A stretch of 64,000 bases of DNA from Rhodanobacter sp. ANJX3 (GCF_014200755.1 NZ_JACHCM010000002.1:744001-808000); one strand, 5' to 3'; positions 26,718 to 36,012 are shown, counted from the first letter of the stretch. Notes: generated by a model not told the origin, from the sequence alone. Numbers and translations are program-made.

Positions 26718-27272
26718 ATGACGCCGACCATTCACGATCAGCCGCTGCCGTACATCGACCGCCTGCCCGAACGCGATGCCGGCGCGGTGGACACCGTGGT
26801 CATCCACTGCACCGAACTGCCCGATCTGGCCACCGCCCGCGAATATGGCGAACGGCCGCTGCATGACAACGGCACCGGCAACTGCGGCCACTACTACATC
26901 GATCGCGACGGCGGCATTTACCGCTACGTGCCCACCACCCGCGTGGCCAACCATGTGCGCGGGCACAATCCGAACTCGATCGGCATCGAACTGGTGAATC
27001 TGGGGCGTTATCCGCATTGGTGGGATTCGCGCCACCAAATCATGACCGAACCTTACACCGACGCGCAGATCACCGCGCTGATCGCCCTGCTCCGGCAGCT
27101 GCGTCTCGAGCATCCGAATCTGCGCAACATCGCCGGGCACGAGGATCTCGATACCGCCCGCCTGCCCGCCAGCGACGACGCTTCCAAGGAGGTGTCGCGC
27201 AAGCTCGATCCCGGCCCGCTGTTTCCCTGGCCCGACGTGGCACGCGAAAGCGGGCTGACCCGGTCACTTTAG
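26718..27272 (+). CDS. N-acetylmuramoyl-L-alanine amidase, AmpD-like
   Basis: 184 residues of the Amidase_2 fold. Zinc ligand His30 in VVIHCTELP, then GHYYIDRDGGIYRYVP, RGHNPNSIGIELVN, the second histidine in NIAGHEDLD, and KLDPGPLFPWP. Without a signal peptide it should act in the cytoplasm on recycled muropeptides, as AmpD does; alternatively it is a paralog with another role. Transcribed divergently from the esterase-rlmL pair. Confidence 0.88.
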   Translation: MTPTIHDQPLPYIDRLPERDAGAVDTVVIHCTELPDLATAREYGERPLHDNGTGNCGHYYIDRDGGIYRYVPTTRVANHVRGHNPNSIGIELVNLGRYPHWWDSRHQIMTEPYTDAQITALIALLRQLRLEHPNLRNIAGHEDLDTARLPASDDASKEVSRKLDPGPLFPWPDVARESGLTRSL

Positions 27273-27317
27273 CTGCCAGATTCGCGCGCTCGTCGAAGGC
27301 GAACCGGCGGCTGCCGC

Positions 27318-27323
27318 TATAAT
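27318..27323 (+). promoter_or_regulatory. -10 element of the tesB promoter
   Basis: A perfect TATAAT 31 bases before the tesB start. No good -35 is seen 16-18 bases upstream. Confidence 0.5.
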
Positions 27324-27354
27324 TGCCGCACTTCACCCGCCACGAGTTGCCCCC

Positions 27355-28221
27355 ATGCTGGAAAATCACGTCGCCGAACTGGTCGACCTGCTGCATCTCG
27401 AGCGGCTTGAAGACAACCTGTTTCGCGGCCAGAGTCGCGACATCGGCACGCAATTCGTGTTCGGCGGCCAGGTATTGGGACAGGCGCTGGCCGCCGCGCA
27501 GAACACGGTCGATCCGAGCCGCGAGGCGCACTCGCTGCACGCGTATTTCCTGCGCGCTGGCGATATCGACGCGCCGATCGTCTACAGCGTGGAACGCACC
27601 CGCGACGGCGGCAGCTTCTCGTCGCGCCGCGTGGTGGCGATCCAGCACGGCCAGCCGATTCTCAACGGCTCGATCTCGTTTCAGATTCCGGAGAAAAGCT
27701 TCGAGCACCAGTCCTCCATGCCCGACGTGCCTGCACCGGAGGATATCGAGCCGATGCAGCCGCTGAGCGCCGATCAGCTGGCCAAGCTGCCCGTCAAGCT
27801 GCAGCGTTGGCTGGGCGTGGACTCGCCGATCGAATTTCGGCACGTGTGGCCACAGGACCGATTGAATCCGGTAAAACGGCCGCCGATCCAGCACATCTGG
27901 TTCCGCGTCGCCGCACCGGTCGACGACACGCCGGCGCTGCATCGGGCGCTGCTGGCGTACGCGTCGGACTTCAATCTGATCGGTACCGCCACGCTGCCGC
28001 ACGGGATTTCGTACTACACGCACAACGTGCAGATGGCCAGCCTCGACCATGCGCTGTGGTTTCATCGCCCGTTTCGGGCGGACGAGTGGCTGCTGTATTC
28101 CTTCGACAGCCCCACCGCGCAGGGCGCACGCGGCTTTGCCCGCGGCCAGATCTTCAGCCGCGACGGCCGGCTGGTAGCTTCCACCGCGCAGGAAGGCCTG
28201 ATTCGTCTGCGCGGCGGTTGA
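27355..28221 (+). CDS. tesB: acyl-CoA thioesterase II
   Basis: 288 residues, the size of E. coli TesB, with the double hot-dog fold. Typical segments are FRGQSRDIGTQFVFGGQVLGQAL, HSLHAYFLRAGD, YSVERTRDGGSFSSRRVVAIQ, and in the second half ASLDHALWFHRPFRADEWLLY. It hydrolyses medium- and long-chain acyl-CoA. A TATAAT box lies upstream. Confidence 0.95.
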   Translation: MLENHVAELVDLLHLERLEDNLFRGQSRDIGTQFVFGGQVLGQALAAAQNTVDPSREAHSLHAYFLRAGDIDAPIVYSVERTRDGGSFSSRRVVAIQHGQPILNGSISFQIPEKSFEHQSSMPDVPAPEDIEPMQPLSADQLAKLPVKLQRWLGVDSPIEFRHVWPQDRLNPVKRPPIQHIWFRVAAPVDDTPALHRALLAYASDFNLIGTATLPHGISYYTHNVQMASLDHALWFHRPFRADEWLLYSFDSPTAQGARGFARGQIFSRDGRLVASTAQEGLIRLRGG

Positions 28222-28233
28222 TACACTGCAAGC

Positions 28234-28626
28234 ATGCGCCAGATCTATACCTCCCAGCGACAAGAGAACATCGACCGCGTGGTCGCTCTGATGAACGAGC
28301 ACGCCATCGAAGCCAGGGTCACCAACCGTTCCAACTGGAACCGGCCGAGCTATCAGCGTTTCAGCTACTCCGAGCGCACGGATGACCGCGAAACCTGGCC
28401 GCAGGTGTGGATCGTCCGCGCCGACGACTACACCCGCGCACGCGAGCTGCTGCGCAGCATCGGGATCGAACCGGTGATTCGCCATGCCGACGAGCTGGCT
28501 GCCGTTCGCAACCCGTCGCCTACCTATCGGCGCCGCGGTACCGTGGTGCGCGTGCGCCGCATCGTGATGATTGCCGTGGTCGCGGCCTGCGCCATGGTGG
28601 TACTGCGGTATATGCATATCATCTAG
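28234..28626 (+). CDS. DUF2007-type protein with C-terminal membrane anchor
   Basis: 130 residues. The N-terminal half (QIYTSQRQENIDRVVALMNEHAIEARV, WPQVWIVRADDYTRARELLRSIGIEP) matches the DUF2007 'putative signal transducing' family. A Pro/Arg stretch leads to one membrane helix, RRIVMIAVVAACAMVVLRY. It begins 12 bases after tesB and is probably co-transcribed with it. Function unknown. Confidence 0.75.
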   Translation: MRQIYTSQRQENIDRVVALMNEHAIEARVTNRSNWNRPSYQRFSYSERTDDRETWPQVWIVRADDYTRARELLRSIGIEPVIRHADELAAVRNPSPTYRRRGTVVRVRRIVMIAVVAACAMVVLRYMHII

Positions 28627-28700
28627 CGGCAGCCTGGCTTTATGCCGCATGTGGTTATGCCACATGGTTTCGCGCGGTCGCGCAGGCATAGAATCGACAC

Positions 28701-29414
28701 ATGCGCGCCGAGCCCACCATCCGACTGTTCCAGACGTTGCCCCACGCGTGCGGCTACTACGCCGATCGCACGGCGCAGAATCTGGTGGTCGATCCGGCCG
28801 CGCCGCAGCTGGACAAGCTTTACGGCCCGGCGCTGGAACAAGGCTTTCGCCGCGCCGGTGGCCACCTGTATTTCCCGCAGTGCCCGCAGTGCCAGTCCTG
28901 CACGCCGTGCCGCGTGAACGTGGAAGATTTCCAGCCCGATCGCTCGCAGCGACGCTGCCTCAAGCGCAATGCCGACCTCAGCATTATCGAATGCATACCC
29001 GGCTACAACCGCGAGCGGCATGCGCTGTACGAAACCTACCTGCGTAGCCGCCACTCCGGTGGCGGCATGGACGACGCCGAAGCCAGCGACTTCCGCCGCT
29101 TCCTCACCGCGCCGTGGAGCCCCACGCTGTTTCTGGAAATTCGCCAGGCCGAACGCCTGCTCGGTATCGCCGTGACCGACGTCTGCCTCAACGGGATGTC
29201 GGCTGTCTATACGTTTTTCGATCCCACCGAATCGGCACGCAGCCTCGGCACCTTCGCCATCCTGCAGCAGATCGAACTGGCTCGCCGCCGCGGCATACCG
29301 TGGCTCTACCTGGGCTTCTGGATAGACGGCCATCCGAAGATGGACTACAAGCGTCGCTTTCAGCCGCTGGAGATTCGCAAGAGCGGCAGCTGGGTGGCAA
29401 TGACGCCTTCGTAG
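28701..29414 (+). CDS. bpt: aspartate/glutamate leucyltransferase
   Basis: 237 residues. Family marks: LPHACGYYADRTAQNLVVDP, the cysteine cluster CPQCQSCTPCRV, RCLKRN, then LYETYLRSRHSGGGMDD and YLGFWIDGHPKMDYKRRFQPLEI. Bpt adds leucine to proteins with N-terminal Asp or Glu, creating a signal for ClpS/ClpAP degradation. Cytoplasmic. Confidence 0.94.
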   Translation: MRAEPTIRLFQTLPHACGYYADRTAQNLVVDPAAPQLDKLYGPALEQGFRRAGGHLYFPQCPQCQSCTPCRVNVEDFQPDRSQRRCLKRNADLSIIECIPGYNRERHALYETYLRSRHSGGGMDDAEASDFRRFLTAPWSPTLFLEIRQAERLLGIAVTDVCLNGMSAVYTFFDPTESARSLGTFAILQQIELARRRGIPWLYLGFWIDGHPKMDYKRRFQPLEIRKSGSWVAMTPS

Positions 29415-29422
29415 GCGCTTTC

Positions 29423-29500
29423 GTGGGTTGGGATGAGCGCAGCGAATCCCAATTTCGTCGCTCGTCATGTTGGGATTTGCATACGCTCATCCCAACCTAC
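29423..29500. repeat. REP-like palindrome between converging genes
   Basis: The left arm GTGGGTTGGGATGAGCG and right arm CGCTCATCCCAACCTAC are near-perfect inverses; a second inner pair, AATCCCAA and TTGGGATT, nests inside. The sequence resembles the common proteobacterial repeat GGTTGGGATGAGC. It is the only copy in the window and may also end both converging transcripts. Confidence 0.7.
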
Positions 29501-29503
29501 AAA

Positions 29504-31024
29504 TCACGCGTTTTCCGGCAGTCTGTCCACTTTCGGATAGGGGTAGAGCTTTTCCAGCGGCACGGACAAACCGTCATTACCAACCACGCGGCAGTGGCTG
29601 CGGTTGAGCTGGCGCGGCTCGCTGACGCCACAGCTGTGCGCAATGATGCCGACCTCGTGCATCACGTTGTCGGCATAGTGATAGACGCGCTCGCTCTTGT
29701 CGGCGACCACCAGACCGCGCTGCAGTTTCGGATTCTGTGTCGTGATGCCGGTAGGGCAGCTATTGCGGTTGCACTGCAGCGACTGGATGCAGCCCAGCGC
29801 CAGCATGAAGCCGCGCGCCGAGTTGACGAAATCCGCGCCGAGCGATAGCGCCCACGCCACGTCATAGGCGGTAATGCATTTGCCCGAGCAGATCACCTTG
29901 ACGCGCTCACGCAGGCCCTTGCTGATCAGCACATCGAGTACGGCCGGCAGCGCCTCGTGCAGCGGCAGGCCCACGCCTTCCATCAGCGTCTGCGGCGCCG
30001 CGCCGGTGCCGCCTTCGGAGCCGTCGACGATGATGAAATCCGGCGCGCTCTGAATGCCGCGCTTTTTCACTTCGTCGCAAAGATCCACGATCCACTCCAC
30101 GCCACCGAACACCGCCTTGAACCCGACCGGCTTGCCGGTCAGCTCGCGGATGTGCGTGATCTTGTCCAGCAGCTGATAGATGTTGCCGATGTCCAGATGG
30201 CGATTCGGGCTCTGCGAATCCTTGCCGACCGGAATGCCGCGAATCTCGGCGATCTCCGGGGTGACCTTGGCCCCGGGCAGCAACCCACCCATGCCCGGCT
30301 TGGCGCCCTGCCCGAGCTTGATGCTGACCATCTTCACCTGCTTGTGCGCGCAGATCGCCAGCAGCTTGGCGTCGTCGAGTTCGCCGTCGGGCGTGCGCAC
30401 GCCATATTTCGCGGTGCCGATCTCGAACACGATATCGCAGCCGCCTTCGAGGTGGTAAGGCGCCAGGCCACCCTCGCCGGTATCCATCCAGATGCCGGCC
30501 TTGGCCGCGCCGCGCGACAGCGCCCGCACGGCCGGCGCCGACAGCGCACCGAAGCTCATCGCTGAGATATTGAAAAACGCCGAATGGCTGTAAGGCTCAC
30601 GCGCGTACGGACCGATCGTCACCGGCACCGGTTCGATATGCTCCTGGCCGAGATCGGGAAACGGCGCGTTGACGAAAAACGGCACGCCTTCGGCGCGAAG
30701 GTCGCGGCTGGAGCCGAACGCCGCCGTGTTCTCCACATTCTTGGCCGCGCGATAAACCCAGGTGCGTTCAGCCCGATTGAACGGCATTTCCTCGCGGTCG
30801 CTGGAATACAGGTATTGGCGAAAGAACTCGCCCAGATGCAGAAACCAGTAGCGGAAGTGGCCGACTACCGGAAAATTGCGCAACACCGAGTTGGCCTTCT
30901 GGTTCCTGTCGATAAACCACATCGACGCGATGACCAGCACGCCCAGCGCCAGAACGATCAGCGCGATGGCCGCGCCGATCTCCACCACCACGATCAGCCA
31001 GTGTGCGAAGCCCGTCGATTGCAT
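29504..31024 (-). CDS. membrane-anchored FMN-binding glutamate synthase-like protein
   Basis: 506 residues. One N-terminal membrane helix (WLIVVVEIGAAIALIVLALGVLVIASMWF), then the GltS FMN domain: SAMSFGALSAPAV, GEGGLAPYH, IKLGQGAKPGMGG, IVDGSEGGTGAAP, and a cysteine cluster CIQSLQCNRNSCPTGI that would hold the Fe-S centre. The amidotransferase domain of true GltB is absent. Such single-domain members are widespread but the reaction is uncertain. Confidence 0.9.
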   Translation of the reverse strand: MQSTGFAHWLIVVVEIGAAIALIVLALGVLVIASMWFIDRNQKANSVLRNFPVVGHFRYWFLHLGEFFRQYLYSSDREEMPFNRAERTWVYRAAKNVENTAAFGSSRDLRAEGVPFFVNAPFPDLGQEHIEPVPVTIGPYAREPYSHSAFFNISAMSFGALSAPAVRALSRGAAKAGIWMDTGEGGLAPYHLEGGCDIVFEIGTAKYGVRTPDGELDDAKLLAICAHKQVKMVSIKLGQGAKPGMGGLLPGAKVTPEIAEIRGIPVGKDSQSPNRHLDIGNIYQLLDKITHIRELTGKPVGFKAVFGGVEWIVDLCDEVKKRGIQSAPDFIIVDGSEGGTGAAPQTLMEGVGLPLHEALPAVLDVLISKGLRERVKVICSGKCITAYDVAWALSLGADFVNSARGFMLALGCIQSLQCNRNSCPTGITTQNPKLQRGLVVADKSERVYHYADNVMHEVGIIAHSCGVSEPRQLNRSHCRVVGNDGLSVPLEKLYPYPKVDRLPENA

Positions 31025-31108
31025 AGCCGTCCCTTATCAAGTTGGCGTCGTGCGAACGACGCGGAGATTTGTCGTTTCGTGTGGAACCCGATCGATGCAA
31101 CGTCTAGA

Positions 31109-32290
31109 TTACAGCTCGATGCGCAGGCAGCCGGCCGCGCGCTTGGCCTTCGCTATCGCCGCCTCCACCGTTTCGGCGCGTGCCAGCGTCACGCCCATAC
31201 GGCGGCGACCCTTGACGGTCGGCTTGCCGAAGATGCGCAGCTGCGTGTCTGGCTCGGCCAACGCTTCGGCCACCCCGTGATAACGCGGCGCTTCGCCATC
31301 GCCTTCCACCAGCACCGCGCACGACGCCGATGGCCCTGCCTGGTGAATCAACGGAATCGGCAAACCGAGAATGGCGCGCGCGTGCAGCGCAAATTCGGAC
31401 AGATCCTGCGAGATCAGCGTCACCAGTCCCGTATCGTGCGGCCGCGGGCTGACTTCGGAAAAAATCACCGCATCGCCCTTGACGAAAAACTCCACGCCGA
31501 ACACGCCCCAGCCGCCCAGCGCGCCGGTGATCGCTTCGGCCTGACGCTGCGCCTCGGCCAGCGCAATATCGCTCATCGCCTGCGGTTGCCACGATTCGCG
31601 GTAATCGCCGTCTTCCTGGCGATGGCCGATCGGTGCACAGAAACTCACGCCCGCCTTGTGGCGGACGGTGAGCAAGGTGATCTCGTAATCGAAGGCCACA
31701 AAGCCCTCGACGATGGCGCGCCCCTTGCCGGCGCGGCCACCGGACTGCGCGTAATCCCACGCCGCCTGCAGCTGGTCCTCGCGCTTGACCACGCTCTGGC
31801 CCTTGCCCGAGGAACTCATCACCGGCTTGATCACGAACGGCAGACCGATGGACGCCACGGCGTCGCGATATTGTCGTTCGTCGTCGCAAAAACGATACGG
31901 CGAGGTCGGCAGCTTCAGCTCTTCGGCAGCGAGCCGGCGGATACCTTCGCGATCCATCGTCAGCCACGCAGCACGCGCGGTGGGAATCACGTGCAAGCCG
32001 TCCTTTTCCATCGCGATCAGGGTCGGCGTATGGATCGCCTCGATCTCCGGCACCACCAGATCGGGCCGCTCCCGCTCGATCAGCGCGCGCAGCGCGTCGC
32101 CGTCGAGCATGTCGATGACGTGGCTGCGGTGGGCGATCTGCATCGCCGGGGCGTTGGCGTAGCGATCGACCGCGATTACCTCGACCGCAAAACGCTGCAA
32201 CTCGATGGCGACTTCCTTACCCAGCTCGCCGGAACCCAGCAAAAGCACGCGAAACGCATGAGGGGAATGAGGGGTGCCGAACGGTTTCAT
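31109..32290 (-). CDS. purT: formate-dependent phosphoribosylglycinamide formyltransferase
   Basis: 393 residues from ATG 32290, which has GGAG upstream. An ATP-grasp enzyme of purine synthesis that makes formyl-GAR from formate, GAR and ATP. Features: [56 protein letters not shown], and [10 protein letters not shown] near the end. Single gene, divergent from the SPFH operon. Confidence 0.95.
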   Translation of the reverse strand: MKPFGTPHSPHAFRVLLLGSGELGKEVAIELQRFAVEVIAVDRYANAPAMQIAHRSHVIDMLDGDALRALIERERPDLVVPEIEAIHTPTLIAMEKDGLHVIPTARAAWLTMDREGIRRLAAEELKLPTSPYRFCDDERQYRDAVASIGLPFVIKPVMSSSGKGQSVVKREDQLQAAWDYAQSGGRAGKGRAIVEGFVAFDYEITLLTVRHKAGVSFCAPIGHRQEDGDYRESWQPQAMSDIALAEAQRQAEAITGALGGWGVFGVEFFVKGDAVIFSEVSPRPHDTGLVTLISQDLSEFALHARAILGLPIPLIHQAGPSASCAVLVEGDGEAPRYHGVAEALAEPDTQLRIFGKPTVKGRRRMGVTLARAETVEAAIAKAKRAAGCLRIEL

Positions 32291-32406
32291 CGGGTGCTCC
32301 GGGGGCAAACCGGCATTGTAAAGCGAGGCCACGGCGATCGGCCGATGGTGTGGCCGTAGCGGCCCCTTGCGGTCGAGCCTTGCCCGATGACCATCGCTAG
32401 AGGCAC

Positions 32407-32434
32407 TTGCAGATAGATATCACTTTGATATCTA
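32407..32434 (+). promoter_or_regulatory. SPFH-arc operon promoter with embedded palindromic operator
   Basis: TTGCAG (32407-32412), 16 bases, TATCTA (32429-32434) form a plausible promoter. Across the spacer and -10 lies a perfect inverted repeat TAGATATC (32414-32421), ACTTT, GATATCTA (32427-32434). This position would block RNA polymerase when bound. The Arc-like repressor encoded by the third gene is the obvious candidate ligand. Confidence 0.65.
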
Positions 32435-32463
32435 ATTTTCTCACCAAGGGAGGGCTTGTACTC

Positions 32464-33333
32464 ATGAACGAACGCAAGGGTTTTTCGATCGCCGGCATTC
32501 CACTTATCGTCGTCTGCGTGGCGCTTCTGGCTATGGGATTTGGCATCGTCACCCATGCCAATAACGGCCTGCCGCTATGGCTTCCTGCCATTGCCGCGCC
32601 GATGGTCGCCACCGCCGTGTTTCTGGCGAAGGGCTTTTTCCAGGTGGCGCCGAACGAGGGGCAGGTACTGCAACTATTCGGCAAGTACGCCGGCACGGTA
32701 CGCCTGGAGGGCTTGCGCTGGACCAATCCGTTCTACAGCAAGCAGCGCGTGTCGCTGCGCGTGCGCAACTTCGAAAGCGGCAAGCTGAAGGTCAACGACA
32801 GCGACGGCAATCCGATCGAGATCGGCGCGATCGTTGTCTGGCAGGTGGTCGATACCGCCGAAGCGGTGTTCTGCGTCGACGATTACGAAAACTATGTGCA
32901 TATTCAGAGCGAATCAGCGCTGCGGCAGATGGCGCAGAGTTATCCCTACGATGCGCATGACGACAGCAAGGCCTCGCTGCGCAGCCACGGTGAGGTGATC
33001 AACTCGCACCTGCGCGACGAAATCCAGACCCGGTTAGGCAAGGCCGGCGTGCAAGTGGTCGAGGCGCGCATCAGCCACCTCGCCTACGCGCAGGAAATTG
33101 CCCAGGCCATGCTGCAGCGGCAGCAAGCCGGCGCCATCATCGCGGCACGCACGCAGATCGTCGAGGGCGCGGTGAGCATGGTCGAGATGGCGCTCGATCA
33201 GCTCTCCAAACGCGGCGTGGTGCAACTCGACGAGGAGCGCAAGGCGTCGATGGTCAGCAATCTTCTCGTGGTGCTGTGCGGTGAGCGCGGCACCCAGCCA
33301 GTGGTGAATACCGGCTCGCTCTACAGCGGCTGA
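32464..33333 (+). CDS. SPFH (stomatin/prohibitin) domain membrane protein
   Basis: 289 residues from ATG 32464. Two hydrophobic helices (residues about 10-60) are followed by an SPFH domain: [46 protein letters not shown], then [21 protein letters not shown] and a C-terminal helical part rich in Ala, Glu and Gln. SPFH proteins assemble into ring or cage scaffolds in membrane microdomains. First gene of a three-gene operon with a small membrane protein and an Arc-type regulator. Confidence 0.9.
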   Translation: MNERKGFSIAGIPLIVVCVALLAMGFGIVTHANNGLPLWLPAIAAPMVATAVFLAKGFFQVAPNEGQVLQLFGKYAGTVRLEGLRWTNPFYSKQRVSLRVRNFESGKLKVNDSDGNPIEIGAIVVWQVVDTAEAVFCVDDYENYVHIQSESALRQMAQSYPYDAHDDSKASLRSHGEVINSHLRDEIQTRLGKAGVQVVEARISHLAYAQEIAQAMLQRQQAGAIIAARTQIVEGAVSMVEMALDQLSKRGVVQLDEERKASMVSNLLVVLCGERGTQPVVNTGSLYSG

Positions 33334-33344
33334 GGAGTTCCGCC

Positions 33345-33698
33345 ATGTCCACACCACTTTCCGAACTGCTGATCCATCTGTTCACCGCCGCCGTAGTGGC
33401 GGTCGTGGGCTGGACGATTCGCACTCGCGGCCCGCAGGGGCTGGTGCATGGCGTCGTCGACTGGAACAAAGTCGATGAGGCAAAACGCCGGCGCGCCGGC
33501 CGGGATATAGGCAATGTCTTTTTTGCGATGGCGACATGGATGTTCGGATTCGCCGTGTTCCGCTATCAGGGCGGCTACGACCAAGCCAGCAACAATCTGG
33601 CCCACGTAATCTTTATCGGCGGACTCTGCGCTCTAGTGCTGCTAATGCTCTTCATGCTGCTGCACCTGCGGGAAACCAAGCGAACGCATGGCCGCTGA
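33345..33698 (+). CDS. small membrane protein of the SPFH operon
   Basis: 117 residues with three likely membrane helices (around 8-25, 57-75 and 86-108). It begins 11 bases after the SPFH gene and overlaps the Arc-like gene by 11 bases, so the three are one unit. No family is recognised with confidence. Possible partner of the SPFH scaffold. Confidence 0.75.
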   Translation: MSTPLSELLIHLFTAAVVAVVGWTIRTRGPQGLVHGVVDWNKVDEAKRRRAGRDIGNVFFAMATWMFGFAVFRYQGGYDQASNNLAHVIFIGGLCALVLLMLFMLLHLRETKRTHGR

Positions 33699-33876
33699 GA
33701 AAAAAGCCTATCCGCTGCGCATCGGCGCCGATGTGCTGAAGGCCATGCAGCAGTGGTCTGACGACGAGTTGCGCAGCGTCAATGCGCAGATCGAATACGT
33801 GCTGCGGGAAGCGCTGCGCAAGGCGGGGCGAATGAAGGGCGGCAAGCCGTCCGATACCGACGAAGAGGCCGGCTGA
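33688..33876 (+). CDS. Arc-family ribbon-helix-helix DNA-binding protein
   Basis: 62 residues. AYPLRIGADVLKAMQQWSDDELRSVNAQIEYVLREALRKAGR is an Arc/MetJ-type ribbon-helix-helix: a short strand, then two helices with the RSVNAQIEYVLREAL pattern. It overlaps the previous gene. Such proteins bind as dimers or tetramers to short repeats; the TAGATATC inverted repeat at 32414 in the operon promoter is a likely target, giving negative autoregulation. Confidence 0.85.
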   Translation: MAAEKKAYPLRIGADVLKAMQQWSDDELRSVNAQIEYVLREALRKAGRMKGGKPSDTDEEAG

Positions 33877-33940
33877 TCTACCCGCGACGCCAAAAAACTG
33901 AGCATTCGCCTGAATCTGATGCATTCAAAAGGAGCTTTCG

Positions 33941-34318
33941 ATGAAACATCGCCCATGGCTTGTCGCGACACTCTTTTTTCTTTCAGCCGCAAGCGCACTC
34001 TCCGCCCAGGCGGCTGATTGCAAAGCCATGTCCAGCAAGCTGCTGGACGATCTCGATCACGGCCAATACGCCGCCGCTGGCGCCGACTTCGACACAAAAA
34101 TGAAGGTACTCACCCCGGAAAGGCTGCAAAGTTTTTGGGAAAAACTTCCGGAACGGTGGGGCGCCCTCGGCGCCCGCGATAACGCCCGGCTCGTGCAAAA
34201 AGACGGCAACGACATCGTGGTGACACCGCTGCATTTCGGCGACAAGGTCGCCAACGCCGTGGTGGTCTGTACGCCCGCTGGCCAGATTTCGGGCTTCCAC
34301 GTGTTTCTGCAGCCGTAA
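33941..34318 (+). CDS. exported DUF3887-type protein
   Basis: 125 residues, with a signal peptide ending ALSAQAADC. The mature protein (LLDDLDHGQYAAAGADFDTKMK, LQSFWEKLPERWGAL, VVTPLHFGDKVANAVVVC, GQISGFHVFLQP) fits the DUF3887 fold, a small cone-shaped domain seen in front of hydrolases and alone. No catalytic residue is evident. It precedes the CPBP protease gene by 11 bases, probably as one unit. Confidence 0.75.
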   Translation: MKHRPWLVATLFFLSAASALSAQAADCKAMSSKLLDDLDHGQYAAAGADFDTKMKVLTPERLQSFWEKLPERWGALGARDNARLVQKDGNDIVVTPLHFGDKVANAVVVCTPAGQISGFHVFLQP

Positions 34319-34329
34319 TCGCTACGACC

Positions 34330-35115
34330 ATGTCTGAACTATCGCAGCCAATGCCAGGACGCGGGCCGCACCTGAAACTTGCCCTGTGTTTCGGCGTCGC
34401 CGGCGTTATCGCAACCCTGCTGCTGTTTCCCTACCTGCTCGCGATGATGCCGCTGAAATTCGCCATGCTGCGGCAACCCTGGTGGATCGTGATGCTGCTG
34501 CAATCGGCGCAGTCCGGCGTGCTGTGCCTGCTGCTGGGCTGGATCGGCCTGGTTCTGGGAACGCGGTACGGACTGGATGCACCATGGCTGCGTGCCTGGG
34601 TTTATCGCCAACCGCGCGATCCCGCAGCGCGACCGCACTGGTTCATCGGCCTCGCGCTGGGCATGCTGGCGGGATGGCTCGTCATCGCCATCAGCCGGCT
34701 GCTGCCTCACCCTGCGGCCACAGCGGCAGCACCGTCGCTGGGCTGGGCATGGCGCGGTGCGCTGGCATCGTTTTATGGCGGCTTCGTGGAAGAGGTGGAA
34801 TGCCGGCTATTCCTCGCCAGCCTATTCGTATGGCTGCTGGCACGACTCAATCGGCGAAGAGCCCGACCGTGGACGTTCGTCGCTGCGATCGCGCTGGCGG
34901 CGCTGCTGTTCGGCGCAGGCCATCTGCCGGCGGCGTTTGTCGCGGGCATGAAGCCCGCGTTTTTGCCCATCTCGCGGATCATTCTGCTGAACGCGCTGGT
35001 AGGCGCCGTCACCGGTGGGCTGTTCTGGAAATGGGGACTAGAACACGCGATGCTTGCGCACTTCGGTGCCGACCTTGTACTGCACGTGGCGTGGCCCCTG
35101 GCCGGCAGCCTGTAG
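34330..35115 (+). CDS. CPBP family intramembrane metalloprotease (Abi/CAAX)
   Basis: 261 residues, polytopic. The CPBP motifs are Glu154-Glu155 with Arg159 (GFVEEVECRLFL), a histidine in LFGAGHLPA and a late histidine in LAHFGADLVLH. Family members cleave or bind membrane substrates; in bacteria they have been linked to bacteriocin immunity. Substrate unknown. Confidence 0.85.
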   Translation: MSELSQPMPGRGPHLKLALCFGVAGVIATLLLFPYLLAMMPLKFAMLRQPWWIVMLLQSAQSGVLCLLLGWIGLVLGTRYGLDAPWLRAWVYRQPRDPAARPHWFIGLALGMLAGWLVIAISRLLPHPAATAAAPSLGWAWRGALASFYGGFVEEVECRLFLASLFVWLLARLNRRRARPWTFVAAIALAALLFGAGHLPAAFVAGMKPAFLPISRIILLNALVGAVTGGLFWKWGLEHAMLAHFGADLVLHVAWPLAGSL

Positions 35116-35122
35116 GGACGAT

Positions 35123-35509
35123 TCAGGGCCGGTTGGCGGCGACCATCTGCAGCTGCGGCAAGCTCAATTCACCGAGCTTTCCATCATCGCCGACAACGAA
35201 CAGGCGACCGTCGCGCTGGGCGAGTGCGTTGGCGTCGTTGAGGCCGTGCCGCACGGCAACGCGCCGTACCAGACTACCGTCGATGGCGTTGTAGATGCTC
35301 AACCGGTCGCTCGCGCCGTCGCCGACAAGCAGCCAGTCGCGGCTGGCATCGTGCCAATGAACCAGCGTCGTCGGCGTGGCCGGTGTCACGCCGGCCAGCG
35401 GCGCCGCGTGATTCAGACCGAAGCCGCTCATCACCACGACGACGAGCGCTGCCAGCGAGGCCGGAGCCAGAATCCAGGCTAAAATGCGCGAGCGGGTGAG
35501 CATGTCCAT
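35123..35509 (-). CDS. hypothetical membrane-anchored protein with beta-propeller-like segment
   Basis: About 128 residues; an in-frame ATG at 35533 is also possible and neither start has a good ribosome site. One membrane helix near the N-terminus is followed by about 90 residues with a WD/NHL-like rhythm (DWLLVGDGASDRLSIYNAIDGSLVRRVAV, RDGRLFVVGDDGKLGELSLPQL). This is at most two propeller blades, so it may be a remnant or an oligomeric blade protein. It ends eight bases from the convergent CPBP gene. Confidence 0.55.
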   Translation of the reverse strand: MDMLTRSRILAWILAPASLAALVVVVMSGFGLNHAAPLAGVTPATPTTLVHWHDASRDWLLVGDGASDRLSIYNAIDGSLVRRVAVRHGLNDANALAQRDGRLFVVGDDGKLGELSLPQLQMVAANRP

Positions 35510-35573
35510 AGCGGCATGCTGACGCCGCTGCATGACACGGGGATGACGCAGCCGGTTGACACCGGCTTCGGCG

Positions 35574-35951
35574 TCAGTCGCGACGCCAGCGCAACGACAG
35601 TCCGAGCGCCATCCAGCCGATGATGAAAGCCAGGCCGCCGAACGGCGTGATGATCCCGGTCCAGCGCGGCGCGCCCAAGGCGAGTGCGTAGATGCTGCCG
35701 CTGAACAACACGATGCCGAGAGCGAAGGCCATGATCGCCACCCGTCGACTGCGGCCCGCGCCCAGGCCTACCGCAAGAGCCAGCGCCAGCGCGTGCCAGA
35801 CGTGATAGTTCACCGCCGTATGCCACAGCTCGAGGCTGTGTGCGTCGAGCACCTTCTGCAGCGCATGCGCACCGAAGGCACCGAGCAATACCGCGCTGGC
35901 GCCCGCCGTTCCAGCCAGCAGGGCGGTTCGGGTACTGACGAGCTGACGCAT
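35574..35951 (-). CDS. DUF423 (YgdD-like) small membrane protein
   Basis: 125 residues from ATG 35951, four membrane helices. The family pattern LLGAFGAHALQKVL and the end LAFIIGWMALGL are present. Role unknown. It is divergent from the SCO gene. Confidence 0.87.
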   Translation of the reverse strand: MRQLVSTRTALLAGTAGASAVLLGAFGAHALQKVLDAHSLELWHTAVNYHVWHALALALAVGLGAGRSRRVAIMAFALGIVLFSGSIYALALGAPRWTGIITPFGGLAFIIGWMALGLSLRWRRD

Positions 35952-36012
35952 GATGAGCGGCCTTTCGAATGGATCAACGCCGACTCGGGGCCGGTGTCGT
36001 ATGCTTGATGGG

